Below are positions 34,073 through 43,494 of a stretch of DNA of 64,000 bases, piece by piece. Each line of letters opens with the position of its first letter. The first letter of the stretch is position 1. The notes under the pieces are model-generated. The model made no database searches and was not told where the DNA came from. It was given only the letters and a program-made list of their open reading frames with translations. The stretch covers positions 62,001 to 126,000 of the forward strand of contig JAJEBW010000015.1 in assembly GCA_022822325.1 (NCBI GenBank), written 5' to 3'. This stretch comes from Gemmatimonadota bacterium. Lineage in GTDB: Bacteria > Gemmatimonadota > Gemmatimonadetes > Longimicrobiales > Gaopeijiaceae. A program made the translations under genes and the position numbers.

Positions 34073-36760
34073 TCAGGAATCTACCGGGGAGGCGCGATCG
34101 GGCAAGGCGGCAGCGGCGTAGAACTCGCTCGCGCGTTCGCGCATTCGGTCCCACGGACCCCGCAGGAGGGGCATCGGCGGGAGCGACTCGCGGATCACGC
34201 GCCCATAGCGCCGGGTCAGGAGGCGGTCGTCGAGGAGGAAGACGACGCCGCGGTCGGTGCGGGTGCGGATCAGTCGCCCGATTCCCTGCTTGAGGCGCAC
34301 GGCGGCGTCGGGCACCATCAGTCCCCAGAAGGAGTTCTCGCCGCGGGCGGTCATCGCCTCGATGCGGGCCTCGGTGAGCGGTTCGGTGGGAACGCGAAAG
34401 GGCAGCTTCTGAATGACCAGGCCGCGCAGAGGATGGCCGGGGACATCGACGCCCTCCCAGAAGGAGGCGGTGCCGAGGAGAAGGCCGGAGCCGGCCTCGC
34501 GAAAGCGTCGCAGCAGCTCGAAGCGGTCGGCCTCTCCCTGGACGAAGAGCGGCCAGCGCGCCCCGGCGTCCATGCGGCGCAGCGCGGACGCCACCGCGCG
34601 CAGGGCGGCGAAGGAGGTGAAGAGGGCGAAGATGCCCCCATTGGTGATTGCGGCAAAATCCCGGATGACCCGGGCGGTGGCCTCGTTGTGGCGGCGGGCG
34701 CCGGAGCGGAGGCCGGGAAGGTCGGTGGGAACGACGAGCAGACTCTGCGTGGCGTGGTCGAAGGGGGAACCGAAGACGGCCTCGGCGACGGCGGGGGAAT
34801 CCGCCGCGGGGAAGCCGCGCGGGAGCGGGTCCGGGATCGAATGCGCGCCGGAGACCGCGGGGACGGCGGGGCGGCCCGGGCGATCGGAGACGAGATTCAG
34901 GGTGGGGGCCGGAGCGGGCGCGTCGAGTCCCAGGCGGCCGCGCATGTAGGAGAAGTCGCCGCCGACCGCCAGGGTGGCCGAGGTGAGGACCACCGTCCCG
35001 GTCTTGGCGAAGAGGTGCTCCGCGAGGACCGGTCCCAGCTCCACCGGAGCCGCCGCGAGGGATAGCCGCGCGCCGCCCTTGCGGCCGGGACGGCGAAGCT
35101 CGATCCACCGCGCCTGGGGCCTGCCGCCGGCGGCGGGATGGAGGCAGCGACGCAGGGCCCGCTCGATCGCACCGAGGCGGTTGCGGGAGGAGCGGAGATC
35201 GAGGACGCGCTCCTGAAGCTCGGTCCGAAGGTCGTCGTCCTCGCCCAGGCGGTCGATGAGGGTGTCCAGCTCGCCCTGCGCCTCGGCGAGGAGGAGGAGC
35301 GCATTGTCGAGCGCGGCCTCGATCATCGGGTCGGTGGCCGGTTCGGGGGGGGCGGGGGGCGGGAAGGGCGAAGCGGCGGGGGGAGCGGGGCGGCCCAGTC
35401 GCAGGACGCCGCTTCCCTCCACGCGCTCCGCCACCCAGCTCTCCAGATGGTCGAAGAGCTCGGTCAGGGCACGGTTCAGCTTGCGGAGTTCGCCGCGGGT
35501 GCGATCGCGGATGCGCGCGTTCAGCTCGGTCGCCGCCGCGATGCCCCGGCTGCCGACGAGGAGTCCCTGAATGGCCGGAAGAATCCCCTTCCCTCCGCGC
35601 TCCAGCCGGGTCAGGGTGCGGAGCGCCCCGCTGCGGGTGGTCTCGGCGCCGAGCCGCGCGGTGGCGGCGTCCTCCAGATGATGGGCTTCGTCGAAGATCA
35701 CCCGGTCGGCCGGGGGAAGGACGGCGGCGTCGGAAAAGTTGTCGGAGGCGATGCGGATGGCCAGGTCGGAAAAGAAGAGGGCGTGGTTGACGACGATCAC
35801 ATCGGCCGCGGCCGCCCGGCGGCGCGCGCGCTGGTAGTGGCACTGCTGGAAGTGGGGACATTCGGCCCGAAGACAGACGTCGGTGTCGCTGCGGACCTCG
35901 TCCCAGAGCTCGGCGCCCGGCCGGAAGGGCAGGTCGGAGCGCGATCCGTCCTCGGTGCGGTCGGCCCACTCCACAAGCGCCCGCAACTCTTCGGTGCGGT
36001 CGTCGGGAAAGAGGGTCGGGGCGCTCTCGGCGGCCAGACGCGCGCGGCGAATCGAGATGTAGTTGGCTCTTCCCTTGGCGAGCGCCCAGGAGAACCGTTC
36101 CCCGAGCAGATCGGCCGCCGTTTCCAGATCCTTCCGCACGAGCTGTTCCTGCAGATGAATCGTGTTGGTGGAAACGATCGTGCGCTGTCCATTGCGCACC
36201 GCCCAGCGCGCGGCCGGCACCAGGTAGGCGAGCGACTTTCCCGTCCCCGTTCCCGCCTCCACCATCCCCACCCCGCCCCCATTGAAGCGCTCGGCCACGA
36301 AACGCAGCATGGCGCGCTGTCCCCTGCGGTCCTCGTATCCGGGGGTCCCGGCGTAGGGGCCCGACGGACCCAGGAGCGCCGCCAGCTCGTCCACCTCCAG
36401 CGGTTCGATCCGCTCCGGTTCCGGGGGCTCGACCACCACATAGATCCGCTCGGCCGCATTGTCGACGATCGCGGTTCCGAGTCCCCGTTCGTGGATCCGG
36501 GCCGCCACCGCCAGATCGGCGTCGGAGGGCTCGAGGAGTCCGGACGGGTGGTTGTGGATCATCAGGGCGCCCTCGGGAGCCCCCCGGGCCACGGCCAGCA
36601 CGGCATGACGGTTCCCGCGGGCGACGGCGCGGGGGTCGACGATCGTGCGGCTGGGCGCGACCTCGGCCAGAAAGGAGACTTCGCGTCCCCCGGCGCGGGC
36701 CACCTCCTCGCGAATGACGCGGGCCGCCTCGGGAGAGAGCCGCAGCGGAGGGGCGGTCAT
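34073..36760 (-). CDS. JAMM (RadC-like) domain fused to a DinG/XPD-type DNA helicase
   Basis: 895 residues. Residues 40-115 are a RadC/MPN-like domain with an intact metal motif: His69-x-His71-Pro-Ser-Gly and Asp82. The superfamily 2 helicase follows: Walker A EAGTGTGKSLAYL (168-180), VSTNTIHLQEQL, DEAH box 357-360 (VIFDEAHHLED), ALFTSFAALRAV, LLGTASFWEGVDVPG and QGIGRLIRTRTDRG. The Fe-S cysteines are Cys296, Cys301 and Cys307, but the first ligand of the usual four is Ser236 (KGRANYISIRR, where relatives have NYxC). DinG-type helicases unwind 5'-overhang DNA and R-loops. The gene stands alone on the minus strand, followed by a hairpin repeat. The fusion couples a possible metallo-hydrolase or DNA-end reader to the helicase. 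Confidence 0.92.
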   Translation of the reverse strand: MTAPPLRLSPEAARVIREEVARAGGREVSFLAEVAPSRTIVDPRAVARGNRHAVLAVARGAPEGALMIHNHPSGLLEPSDADLAVAARIHERGLGTAIVDNAAERIYVVVEPPEPERIEPLEVDELAALLGPSGPYAGTPGYEDRRGQRAMLRFVAERFNGGGVGMVEAGTGTGKSLAYLVPAARWAVRNGQRTIVSTNTIHLQEQLVRKDLETAADLLGERFSWALAKGRANYISIRRARLAAESAPTLFPDDRTEELRALVEWADRTEDGSRSDLPFRPGAELWDEVRSDTDVCLRAECPHFQQCHYQRARRRAAAADVIVVNHALFFSDLAIRIASDNFSDAAVLPPADRVIFDEAHHLEDAATARLGAETTRSGALRTLTRLERGGKGILPAIQGLLVGSRGIAAATELNARIRDRTRGELRKLNRALTELFDHLESWVAERVEGSGVLRLGRPAPPAASPFPPPAPPEPATDPMIEAALDNALLLLAEAQGELDTLIDRLGEDDDLRTELQERVLDLRSSRNRLGAIERALRRCLHPAAGGRPQARWIELRRPGRKGGARLSLAAAPVELGPVLAEHLFAKTGTVVLTSATLAVGGDFSYMRGRLGLDAPAPAPTLNLVSDRPGRPAVPAVSGAHSIPDPLPRGFPAADSPAVAEAVFGSPFDHATQSLLVVPTDLPGLRSGARRHNEATARVIRDFAAITNGGIFALFTSFAALRAVASALRRMDAGARWPLFVQGEADRFELLRRFREAGSGLLLGTASFWEGVDVPGHPLRGLVIQKLPFRVPTEPLTEARIEAMTARGENSFWGLMVPDAAVRLKQGIGRLIRTRTDRGVVFLLDDRLLTRRYGRVIRESLPPMPLLRGPWDRMRERASEFYAAAALPDRASPVDS

Positions 36761-36872
36761 GCGGCTTCGGCGGGCGCAGCCGCGGTCGGCTCCGTCATCG
36801 TCGCCGGGGCGGCCCGCGCACGGACTCCCGGCGGCGTTCGAGCGGAAATGCCGGGCCGCGGGCCGCGCGCCG

Positions 36873-38282
36873 TCACGTCTTCAGCTTCTTCTTCCGGGCC
36901 GCGGGAAAGAGGACGTTGTTCAGGATGAGGCGGTAGCCGGGCGAGTTCGGGTGCAGCGCCAGATCCGTCGGGGGATCGCCGATCTGATGTTCCGGATCCT
37001 CGGGATCGTGTCCCCCGTAGTAGGTCCAGGTTCCTTCGCCCAGGCTTCCGTGGATGTACTTGGCCCAGGCCCCCTCGACGCCGAGCTTCACCACGCCGGG
37101 CTTCAGGCGGTCGATAGCGAAGGAGGTCGTCAGCCCGTAGAAGTCCGGCAGCACCGATTCGTGATTCTGCGTCAGCATCGCCGGAACGGGGTCGAACTTG
37201 GCGGAGAAATCGAAGAGGGTGAAGGCGCCCAACTGCTGCTTCCAGGCGGTGTTGACCTGGTGGCCGTCGATGTCCGAGAAGGCGTTGACCGAGGGAGAGG
37301 TCTGGATCCGGGCGTTCTCGAAGGCCATCGCCGATCCCCAGTCCACCTTTGCGCCGGCGTCGGGATCGGGGGGCGTTCCGTCGGAGTAGGCCGCGGCGAT
37401 GTCGACCGACCCGGCGGCCAGCGCCAGCTCCAGCGTTTCGGGCGCCGAGCACATGGCGAAGAGGAAGCCGCCGTTCTCGACGTACTCGCGGATCCTGCGG
37501 CTGACGGCCTTCTTGAGCGCGGGCACATTGGCGAATCCGAGGGAAAGCGCCGCCTCCTCGTTGCGCGCCACCTCCTCCTCGAGCCAGGGCGCCCCCGCGT
37601 AGGTGATGTAGAACTTGGAGTACTGGCCGGTGAAGTCCTCGTGGTGCAGGTGAAGCCACTCGAAGTCATCGAGGCCGCCGGCGATGACCTGGTCGTCCCA
37701 GATCTTCTCGTAGGGAATCTCGGCGTAATCCAGCGCCATGGTGACGGCGTCGTCCCACGGGGCGCTGTTGGGCGGCGTGTAGATTGCGATCCGGGTGGCC
37801 TTCTCCAGAACGACCGACTCCATGTTCGACTGCGCGATGATCCCTCGAATGCGGGCCTCGTCGGCGGGGCCCACCGGCTGAATGCCGACGCCCATGAGCG
37901 CGGCGCGGCGGCGGGCGCCCTCGGTGTCCGGGAGGAGGAAGGCGCCCCCCTGGAAGTTGAGGAGCCACTCGGCGCGGCCGCCCGCCTCCAGCACGGCGTA
38001 GGCAAGTCCGTAGGCCTTGAGATGATTGGCCTGGGTGCGGTCCATGGGGACGAGCAGCGATTGCGCGGCCAGCCGGCCGGAGTCCACACCCCCGCCCAGC
38101 GCCGCCAGCGCCAGCGTCACCAGCGCGCGAACCGGCCGCCGCACCGCCGTCGGGCCCGTCTTCGGTTGGCGGACGCTCTTTCCGGGGCGCATCGGATTCC
38201 GCGTCGTCGCGTCGCTTCCCCCGCCTGCGGTTCCCCTGCCCTGCATCGTCGCGCTGCTCCATCTCATGGCATCCCTCGTCAT
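36873..38282 (-). CDS. Periplasmic conserved protein, family often labelled 'asparagine synthetase B' in Bacteroidota
   Basis: Up to 469 residues if the ATG at 38282 is used, which overlaps the TPR gene stop (ATGA). An in-frame ATG at 38192 gives a tidier signal peptide (RRPVRALVTLALAALGGGV, cleavage after LAAQ). The body follows a strongly conserved family by memory: SLLVPMDRTQANHLKAYGLA, DDFEWLHLHHEDFTGQYSKF, FLFAMCSAPETLELALAAG, WTYYGGHDPEDPEHQIGDPP and the C-terminal LHPNSPGYRLILNNVLFPAA. The MCSA cysteine and surrounding fold resemble a class I glutamine-amidotransferase-like domain. The common database name has no biochemical support that I know of. It is the last gene of the DUF4159-DUF4175-TPR cluster. 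Confidence 0.85.
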   Translation of the reverse strand: MTRDAMRWSSATMQGRGTAGGGSDATTRNPMRPGKSVRQPKTGPTAVRRPVRALVTLALAALGGGVDSGRLAAQSLLVPMDRTQANHLKAYGLAYAVLEAGGRAEWLLNFQGGAFLLPDTEGARRRAALMGVGIQPVGPADEARIRGIIAQSNMESVVLEKATRIAIYTPPNSAPWDDAVTMALDYAEIPYEKIWDDQVIAGGLDDFEWLHLHHEDFTGQYSKFYITYAGAPWLEEEVARNEEAALSLGFANVPALKKAVSRRIREYVENGGFLFAMCSAPETLELALAAGSVDIAAAYSDGTPPDPDAGAKVDWGSAMAFENARIQTSPSVNAFSDIDGHQVNTAWKQQLGAFTLFDFSAKFDPVPAMLTQNHESVLPDFYGLTTSFAIDRLKPGVVKLGVEGAWAKYIHGSLGEGTWTYYGGHDPEDPEHQIGDPPTDLALHPNSPGYRLILNNVLFPAARKKKLKT

Positions 38283-40123
38283 GGCAATCCCGCTTCCCGA
38301 ATCCTCGCCAGCTCCACGCGGGCGCCCGGGGCGACCGGGCTCTGCGGCCAGCGCACGATCAATTCCTCCAGGACCCGTACGGCCTCCGCGCGCCCCTCCG
38401 GTTCGGCCGCCAGCGTCCGGGCCAACGAAAGCGCGGCCTCGGGAAACTCGCGCGAGTCCCCGTGTTCGGCCACGATCCTGCGCCGGAAAGCGGTGGCGTC
38501 GGCCCCCAGCCCGGCCTCGTCGGCGGCGCGCGCTCCCATGGCCAGCACGGCCGCCCGGTCGCTTGCCGGAACCCCATCGGCGCGCATCCGCACGGCCCGC
38601 GCCCCGTCGCCGGGACGGCCCCGGTGGCGCGCGATCGCGACCTCGGCCACGAGCGCCCCGCCCGGCGGCGTGAGCTCGCTCAGCGAGAGGGTCAGCGCGA
38701 GGATCTCGGTCGCCGCGGCGGGGTCCAGATCGGGGAGCGCGGCTTGCAGCGCCATCGTCCCCTCCGGCAACGCGCCGCCCTCCAGCAGCAGAAAGGCCCT
38801 CTCCAGGGCGGCTCCGGGGCCCTCGATGCCGTCGAGCACCTCCATCGCTTCGTCGCGCAGCCCAAGGCCGAGAAGGCGCGAGGCGAGTGTGGAGGAGAGT
38901 CCGTCCAGATCCGGAGATTCGGGGAACTCGGCGCGATATGCGGTCAGCCCGCCCAAGACCCCCTCGGGGTTCGGCGAAGCGACCCGGATGCGCAGCTCGT
39001 TGGTCCACGCCCGCAGCCGCTCGCCGGAACCGGGCGGGTGCGAGGCGGTGATGCGAGCCATGGCCTCCAGGGCGGTCGCGCTGTCGCCTGCCGCGAGCGC
39101 CGCTTCGGCCAGCCGTTCATCGGTGGCGCGGGCATCGGCCGGATCTTCGACGGCTTCGCGGAGGAGGGTCCAGGCGCGGAGTGCGCTCCTCTCCCGGTTC
39201 AGCTCCTCGGCGCGGCGGGCGAAGGCGGTCAGGAAGCCGCGCGCCTCCCCCTCCTCCAGCTCCTTCAGCACCCTCTCGACGAGGATGAGCGCATCGTCTT
39301 CAAATCCTTCGCGCAGAGCGAGTTCGGCCCCGGCGTCAAGCCGTGCGACGGTGGTGGGCTCGACTGCCAGCGCCGCCACGATCCGCCGCGCCGCCGCGTC
39401 GCGCTCCTCATTCTCCAGCCTCTCGACTCTCCGGAAGACCGCGCCGCGGCTGGCCCGGTCTCGTCCCAGCGCGCGCGCCCAGCTCGCGGCGGCCTCGTCC
39501 ATGCGTCCGCTCTCCGCGCGGAGGTCGCCCAGATCGATCAGGAGGATGGAGTGCTCGCCACGTTCGGCCAGCCCCGCCTCCAGCAGCTCCGCCCCGCGGC
39601 CTGGATCGTCCAGCGCGCGCCACGCCTTCGCGCCCTCCAGCCAGGGCTCGATCGATTCGGGATCGGCGCGGATCCAGGCCTGCACCGCGTTCTGCACCGC
39701 ACCGGCGTCCGCCAGTTCGGCCACGATGGCGAGCTGAAGCGCCCGAATGCGACCGCTCGCGCCGCCGTCGGCGAGGAAGGCGTCCAGCGCGGGGAGGAGG
39801 TCGGCCACGCGGTCGTCCGCGCGCAGAATGCGTTCCAGAGCGATGACCGCCGCGGACGATCCCGGGTGCAGCGCCAGCAGTTCGCGCAGGATGGTCTCGG
39901 CCTGGCCAAGTTCGCCGCGCGCCTCCCGTGCCGACGCCTCGCGCAGCATCCGATTCTCGATGCGGGGATCGGGCCGCGACTGCGCGGCGAGGGGAGCCGC
40001 GACGGGGTGAAGCGGGAAGGAGACCGCGAGAACGAGGAGGAATCGGCGCAGAAGGGTGGCCGGGCGGAGCTCCCGGGTGGAAGGGCGCCCGGCGCGCCGG
40101 GAGGGGGGGACGGACGGGATCAC
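38279..40123 (-). CDS. Periplasmic TPR-repeat protein
   Basis: 614 residues from a GTG at 40123 that overlaps the DUF4175 gene stop (GTGA, 40120-40123). A basic leader and hydrophobic helix (LLRRFLLVLAVSFPLHPVAA) form a signal peptide ending near LAAQ. The rest is helical repeat of about 34-residue TPR type (LGQAETILRELLALHPGSSA, PWLEGAKAWRALDDPGRGAE, LIDLGDLRAESGRMDEAAAS). Likely a protein-interaction scaffold for the neighbouring membrane proteins. No catalytic motif. Confidence 0.85.
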   Translation of the reverse strand: MIPSVPPSRRAGRPSTRELRPATLLRRFLLVLAVSFPLHPVAAPLAAQSRPDPRIENRMLREASAREARGELGQAETILRELLALHPGSSAAVIALERILRADDRVADLLPALDAFLADGGASGRIRALQLAIVAELADAGAVQNAVQAWIRADPESIEPWLEGAKAWRALDDPGRGAELLEAGLAERGEHSILLIDLGDLRAESGRMDEAAASWARALGRDRASRGAVFRRVERLENEERDAAARRIVAALAVEPTTVARLDAGAELALREGFEDDALILVERVLKELEEGEARGFLTAFARRAEELNRERSALRAWTLLREAVEDPADARATDERLAEAALAAGDSATALEAMARITASHPPGSGERLRAWTNELRIRVASPNPEGVLGGLTAYRAEFPESPDLDGLSSTLASRLLGLGLRDEAMEVLDGIEGPGAALERAFLLLEGGALPEGTMALQAALPDLDPAAATEILALTLSLSELTPPGGALVAEVAIARHRGRPGDGARAVRMRADGVPASDRAAVLAMGARAADEAGLGADATAFRRRIVAEHGDSREFPEAALSLARTLAAEPEGRAEAVRVLEELIVRWPQSPVAPGARVELARIREAGLP

Positions 40124-43100
40124 CGGGTTGGGGCGGGAGGGGGTGGGGGGGACGCGCCCGCGCCGGGGCGGTTGATGCGCTCGAAGTAGCGCAGGACGAG
40201 GGCGCGCTGGGCGGGGGGGAGGGAGCGCAGGCGGGACGCTTCGGGAAGCCGGAAGCGAAGGATCTCGAGCGCTTCCGCGTTCAGGGCGTTCACCCCGGCC
40301 CGCTCGAAACCGCTCGCCGCCTCCGATTCCCTTTCCTCGGATTCCTCGTCGCGCTCCAGCGTCCGGCCCGCATCCAGCAATCGGTGGAAGAGCCGTTCCT
40401 GGCGCCGCAGCACCTCCGGGTCCAGTCGTCCCTGCGCCAGCGCTTCGGCCAGCCGCTGCGCCTCTTCCGCAAATGCCGAGAGATCGCCAAGAGGATCGCC
40501 CTCCGGAGTCCCCCGTTCCTCGTTCTCCGACATCTCCCCCAGCTCTTCGGCCACATTCTCCTGGCGACCGGCCATCTCCTCGATCCGCTCCTGCAACGTC
40601 TCCTGTCCCAGCCGCATCGGAGTGAGCGAAGCGGCGTCCTGCATGATCTCGCCCTGTTGCTGCGCGAGTTGCTGAAGCTGTTGCATCATCTGCTGCGAGG
40701 CCGACGCCGAGCCCTGCGACTGCGCCTGCTGCCCCGAGGTCATCGCCATGCGCGCGACCTCGTTCAGAGACCGCACGACCTCTTCCGCCTCGGCGGCCGG
40801 CGAGGGACCCCGGGCCCGTGGATTCTCCATGGCGGAGATGGTGGCGTCGAGCCGGGTCATCGCCTGGCCCACGGCGGCGAGGAGGTCGCGGGCTCCCGGG
40901 GCCATCATCTCGGTGTCGTTCGCGTAGTTTTCAGCCAGATTGCGGATCCCCTGCGCCATCGCCGCCTCGTCGCCCCGCATCTCCGCCAGCTCGGCCGCGC
41001 TCGCCCCCTGCATCGCGTCTCGCAACTCGGACTGCCGCCTGGCCAGCGCGAGCGCGTCGGCCGCGGTCTGACCCAGCGCCGCCTGCACCCGCTGCATCTG
41101 CTCCTGCTGCATCTGCATCTGCGCCTGGTCGAGCTGCTGCGTCAGCTCCGAGAGATCGCCCGCCGCCGCCTGCGCCTGCTCGCTCGCCTCCTGTTGCCGG
41201 CCCTGGCGGGCCATCTGGGCGGCCTGCTGCATCTGCCGGCGGGCCTGCGAGAGCTGGTGGCGCGCCTCCTGCACCCCCGCCCCCGCCTCCACCTCCCCGG
41301 CTTCGGCCAGCATCCGCTGCAAGTCGTCAAGCTGTTCCTGAAACTCCCCCGCTTCCATCTCCAGCGCGGCCTGCTGTTCCGCCCGAAGCTCCTCGTTTCC
41401 GCCCTCCGCCATCGCCTGCGCCAGGATCTCCTGCTCCTCGGCCAGCTCGCGGGCCTCCTCCCCGGTCGCGCGAAAGTCCTGCTCGATCGCGGCGTCGCGA
41501 AACTGTTCGAGCGAATTCTCCAGGCGCTCGCGCATCCGTTCCTGGTCGGCGGCCATCTTCTCCAACGCCTCGAGGAGCGCCTCGGGGTCCATCTCCGCCA
41601 ACTCGTCCTCCATCGCGGCCAGCTCTTCCAGCTCTTCGGGGGAGATCTGGTCGAGCAACTCCTCCAGATCGCCGAGCGCCTCCTCGGTTTCGGGGTCGGC
41701 CATTCCCGTCTCGCTCAGATCATCGCGGAGTTCGGCAAGCCTGTCCCGCAATGAATCCACCGCCGCCGTCAGCCGCTCCTGCCGTTCCAGCGCCTGGGCG
41801 ATCTCTTCGCGGTCGGCGAAGTCCGCCTCCTCGGCGCGTCCCCGGTTGCGGCTCTCCTCGGCTCGCGCGCGGGCCTGCAGATCGCGGGTCTCGGCCTCGG
41901 CCCGGCGCGCCTCCTCGGCCAAACCGGCCACCTCTTCCGCCGCGCGCTCCATCTCCTCCTGGGCCGCCCGTTCCAGATCGGCCACCCCACCCAGCCAAAG
42001 CGCGTACTCGGCGCTTTCGGTCGCCTGTTCCGAGGGATGATTGTCCACCGCTCGCGCCCGGTAGCGAATGGTGTCGCCCGGAGAGAGTCGCCAGGTGGAG
42101 ACGTCGAGGACCGGCCGCGCGACCGCGCCCTCCGCGCCGCCCAGCTCGATTCCCTGCACGACCGGCTCCCCGGCCTCGCCGATCGCGCTGACGCGGCGCA
42201 CCACGATCTCGATGCGCGCGACCCCGTAGTCGTCCCGCGTCCGAATCACCAGCGGCTGCCGCAGATCGATCGGCATCAGGGTATCCACACCGGGATACAC
42301 GATCGCGATCTCGGGGGGCTCGTCCGGCACCACCTCGACGGCGAGCGATCCGGGCGCGGTGGCCGCCGGTGCGCCGGTTGCGTCGGAAAACCGCCATTCG
42401 TAGCTGCCGCTCCGGCTCGGAACCCAGCTTCCCTCGAAGCGCGCGCCATCGATCCCGAGCGCGACCGCGGCGCGGCCCTCGTCGTCGAGCAGCTCCCCCG
42501 CGCCGATGCTCCGGCTGCCCTCGCCGCGAAAGCGCAGGTGCGTGCCCGTCGGCAGGACGAGCGGGGGGATCTCGTTGCGGTATTCGGCGGGGGGGAGGTG
42601 GGTGTGGGGGGGATGCGTGACCTCGACGGAGAAGCTGCTGACGAAGAGCGGATCGACCGGAGCGAGGGTGAAGGTTTCGGTGCGGGCGCCGTCGGGGGCC
42701 TCGATCCAGTAGCGGGTCTCGGCGCGGAGGGGGGGCAGCGAAGCCGATCCCCTTCCCTCTTCCAGGGCGACGACGACCGAACGGGTCACCTGCCCGGTCA
42801 CATCCCAGCGGAGCGTCACGCTGTCGCGCAGTGGGGCGTGCGCCACGATCTCCACCACGGCGTCGCGCGCGATCTCGGCGTCTCCGGGCTCCACGCGGAT
42901 CGGCGGCAGCTCGCTCTCCACCAGAACGGCCATCGGGCGAAGGAGTCCTCCCCAGGCTCCCAGCGTCCGCGCGGGCGCGAGGAAGACCACCAGAAGAAGG
43001 ACCGGAATCGCCGCCAGGAGGGCGGTCACGCTTCGCCGGAAGGCCCCGCTGAAGCGTCCTCCCAGGGCGCCGCTGAGGGTGCGCGCATCGCCCGCAAGCC

Positions 43101-43494
43101 GGTCCCCCACCTCTTCCAGCGCCAGGTTGCGAAGTCCCGGCGACGTTCCCGGGGGAGCGAAGCGCGAGAGCTCCAGCCCGCCCAGCACCGCGCCCGGATC
43201 CAGCCCCGCGGTTCCGTCCATCGCCCGGGTGACGCGCAGATCGGTGCACCAGCGCCGTCCCAGCGTCCGCCAGGCCTGAAATCCCAGGGGCAGGAGCGCC
43301 GCGATCAGCGCCACGATCAGGATTGGACCGGGACTGCCGGCCCGCCATCCTTCCCCCCCCGCAAGGGCCGGCGCCAGCGCGAGGAGGAGGACTGCGGCGA
43401 CCGCGCACCAAGCCGCGACCGTCAGCGCCAGGGTGCGAAGCAGGTGGTCGCGCACGCCCCGGACCGCGCCGCGAATTCGTCCGGCGGGGCTCAC
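40120..43494 (-). CDS. DUF4175-family large membrane protein with coiled coils
   Basis: 1124 residues from a GTG at 43494. Three transmembrane helices: LLRTLALTVAAWCAVAAVLL, GPILIVALIAALLPLGF and SVTALLAAIPVLLLVVFLAP. A periplasmic beta region with Ig-like pattern follows (residues about 200-470), then about 500 residues of Glu/Gln/Ala-rich coiled coil (EEMERAAEEVAGLAEEARRA; QQLDQAQMQMQQEQMQRVQA) and a basic end. This domain order is that of DUF4175, usually found beside DUF4159 and Bat/MoxR-type genes. It is linked by GTGA overlaps at both ends. Function unknown; a mechanical or envelope-sensing role is a guess. Confidence 0.88.
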   Translation of the reverse strand: MSPAGRIRGAVRGVRDHLLRTLALTVAAWCAVAAVLLLALAPALAGGEGWRAGSPGPILIVALIAALLPLGFQAWRTLGRRWCTDLRVTRAMDGTAGLDPGAVLGGLELSRFAPPGTSPGLRNLALEEVGDRLAGDARTLSGALGGRFSGAFRRSVTALLAAIPVLLLVVFLAPARTLGAWGGLLRPMAVLVESELPPIRVEPGDAEIARDAVVEIVAHAPLRDSVTLRWDVTGQVTRSVVVALEEGRGSASLPPLRAETRYWIEAPDGARTETFTLAPVDPLFVSSFSVEVTHPPHTHLPPAEYRNEIPPLVLPTGTHLRFRGEGSRSIGAGELLDDEGRAAVALGIDGARFEGSWVPSRSGSYEWRFSDATGAPAATAPGSLAVEVVPDEPPEIAIVYPGVDTLMPIDLRQPLVIRTRDDYGVARIEIVVRRVSAIGEAGEPVVQGIELGGAEGAVARPVLDVSTWRLSPGDTIRYRARAVDNHPSEQATESAEYALWLGGVADLERAAQEEMERAAEEVAGLAEEARRAEAETRDLQARARAEESRNRGRAEEADFADREEIAQALERQERLTAAVDSLRDRLAELRDDLSETGMADPETEEALGDLEELLDQISPEELEELAAMEDELAEMDPEALLEALEKMAADQERMRERLENSLEQFRDAAIEQDFRATGEEARELAEEQEILAQAMAEGGNEELRAEQQAALEMEAGEFQEQLDDLQRMLAEAGEVEAGAGVQEARHQLSQARRQMQQAAQMARQGRQQEASEQAQAAAGDLSELTQQLDQAQMQMQQEQMQRVQAALGQTAADALALARRQSELRDAMQGASAAELAEMRGDEAAMAQGIRNLAENYANDTEMMAPGARDLLAAVGQAMTRLDATISAMENPRARGPSPAAEAEEVVRSLNEVARMAMTSGQQAQSQGSASASQQMMQQLQQLAQQQGEIMQDAASLTPMRLGQETLQERIEEMAGRQENVAEELGEMSENEERGTPEGDPLGDLSAFAEEAQRLAEALAQGRLDPEVLRRQERLFHRLLDAGRTLERDEESEERESEAASGFERAGVNALNAEALEILRFRLPEASRLRSLPPAQRALVLRYFERINRPGAGASPPPPPAPTR

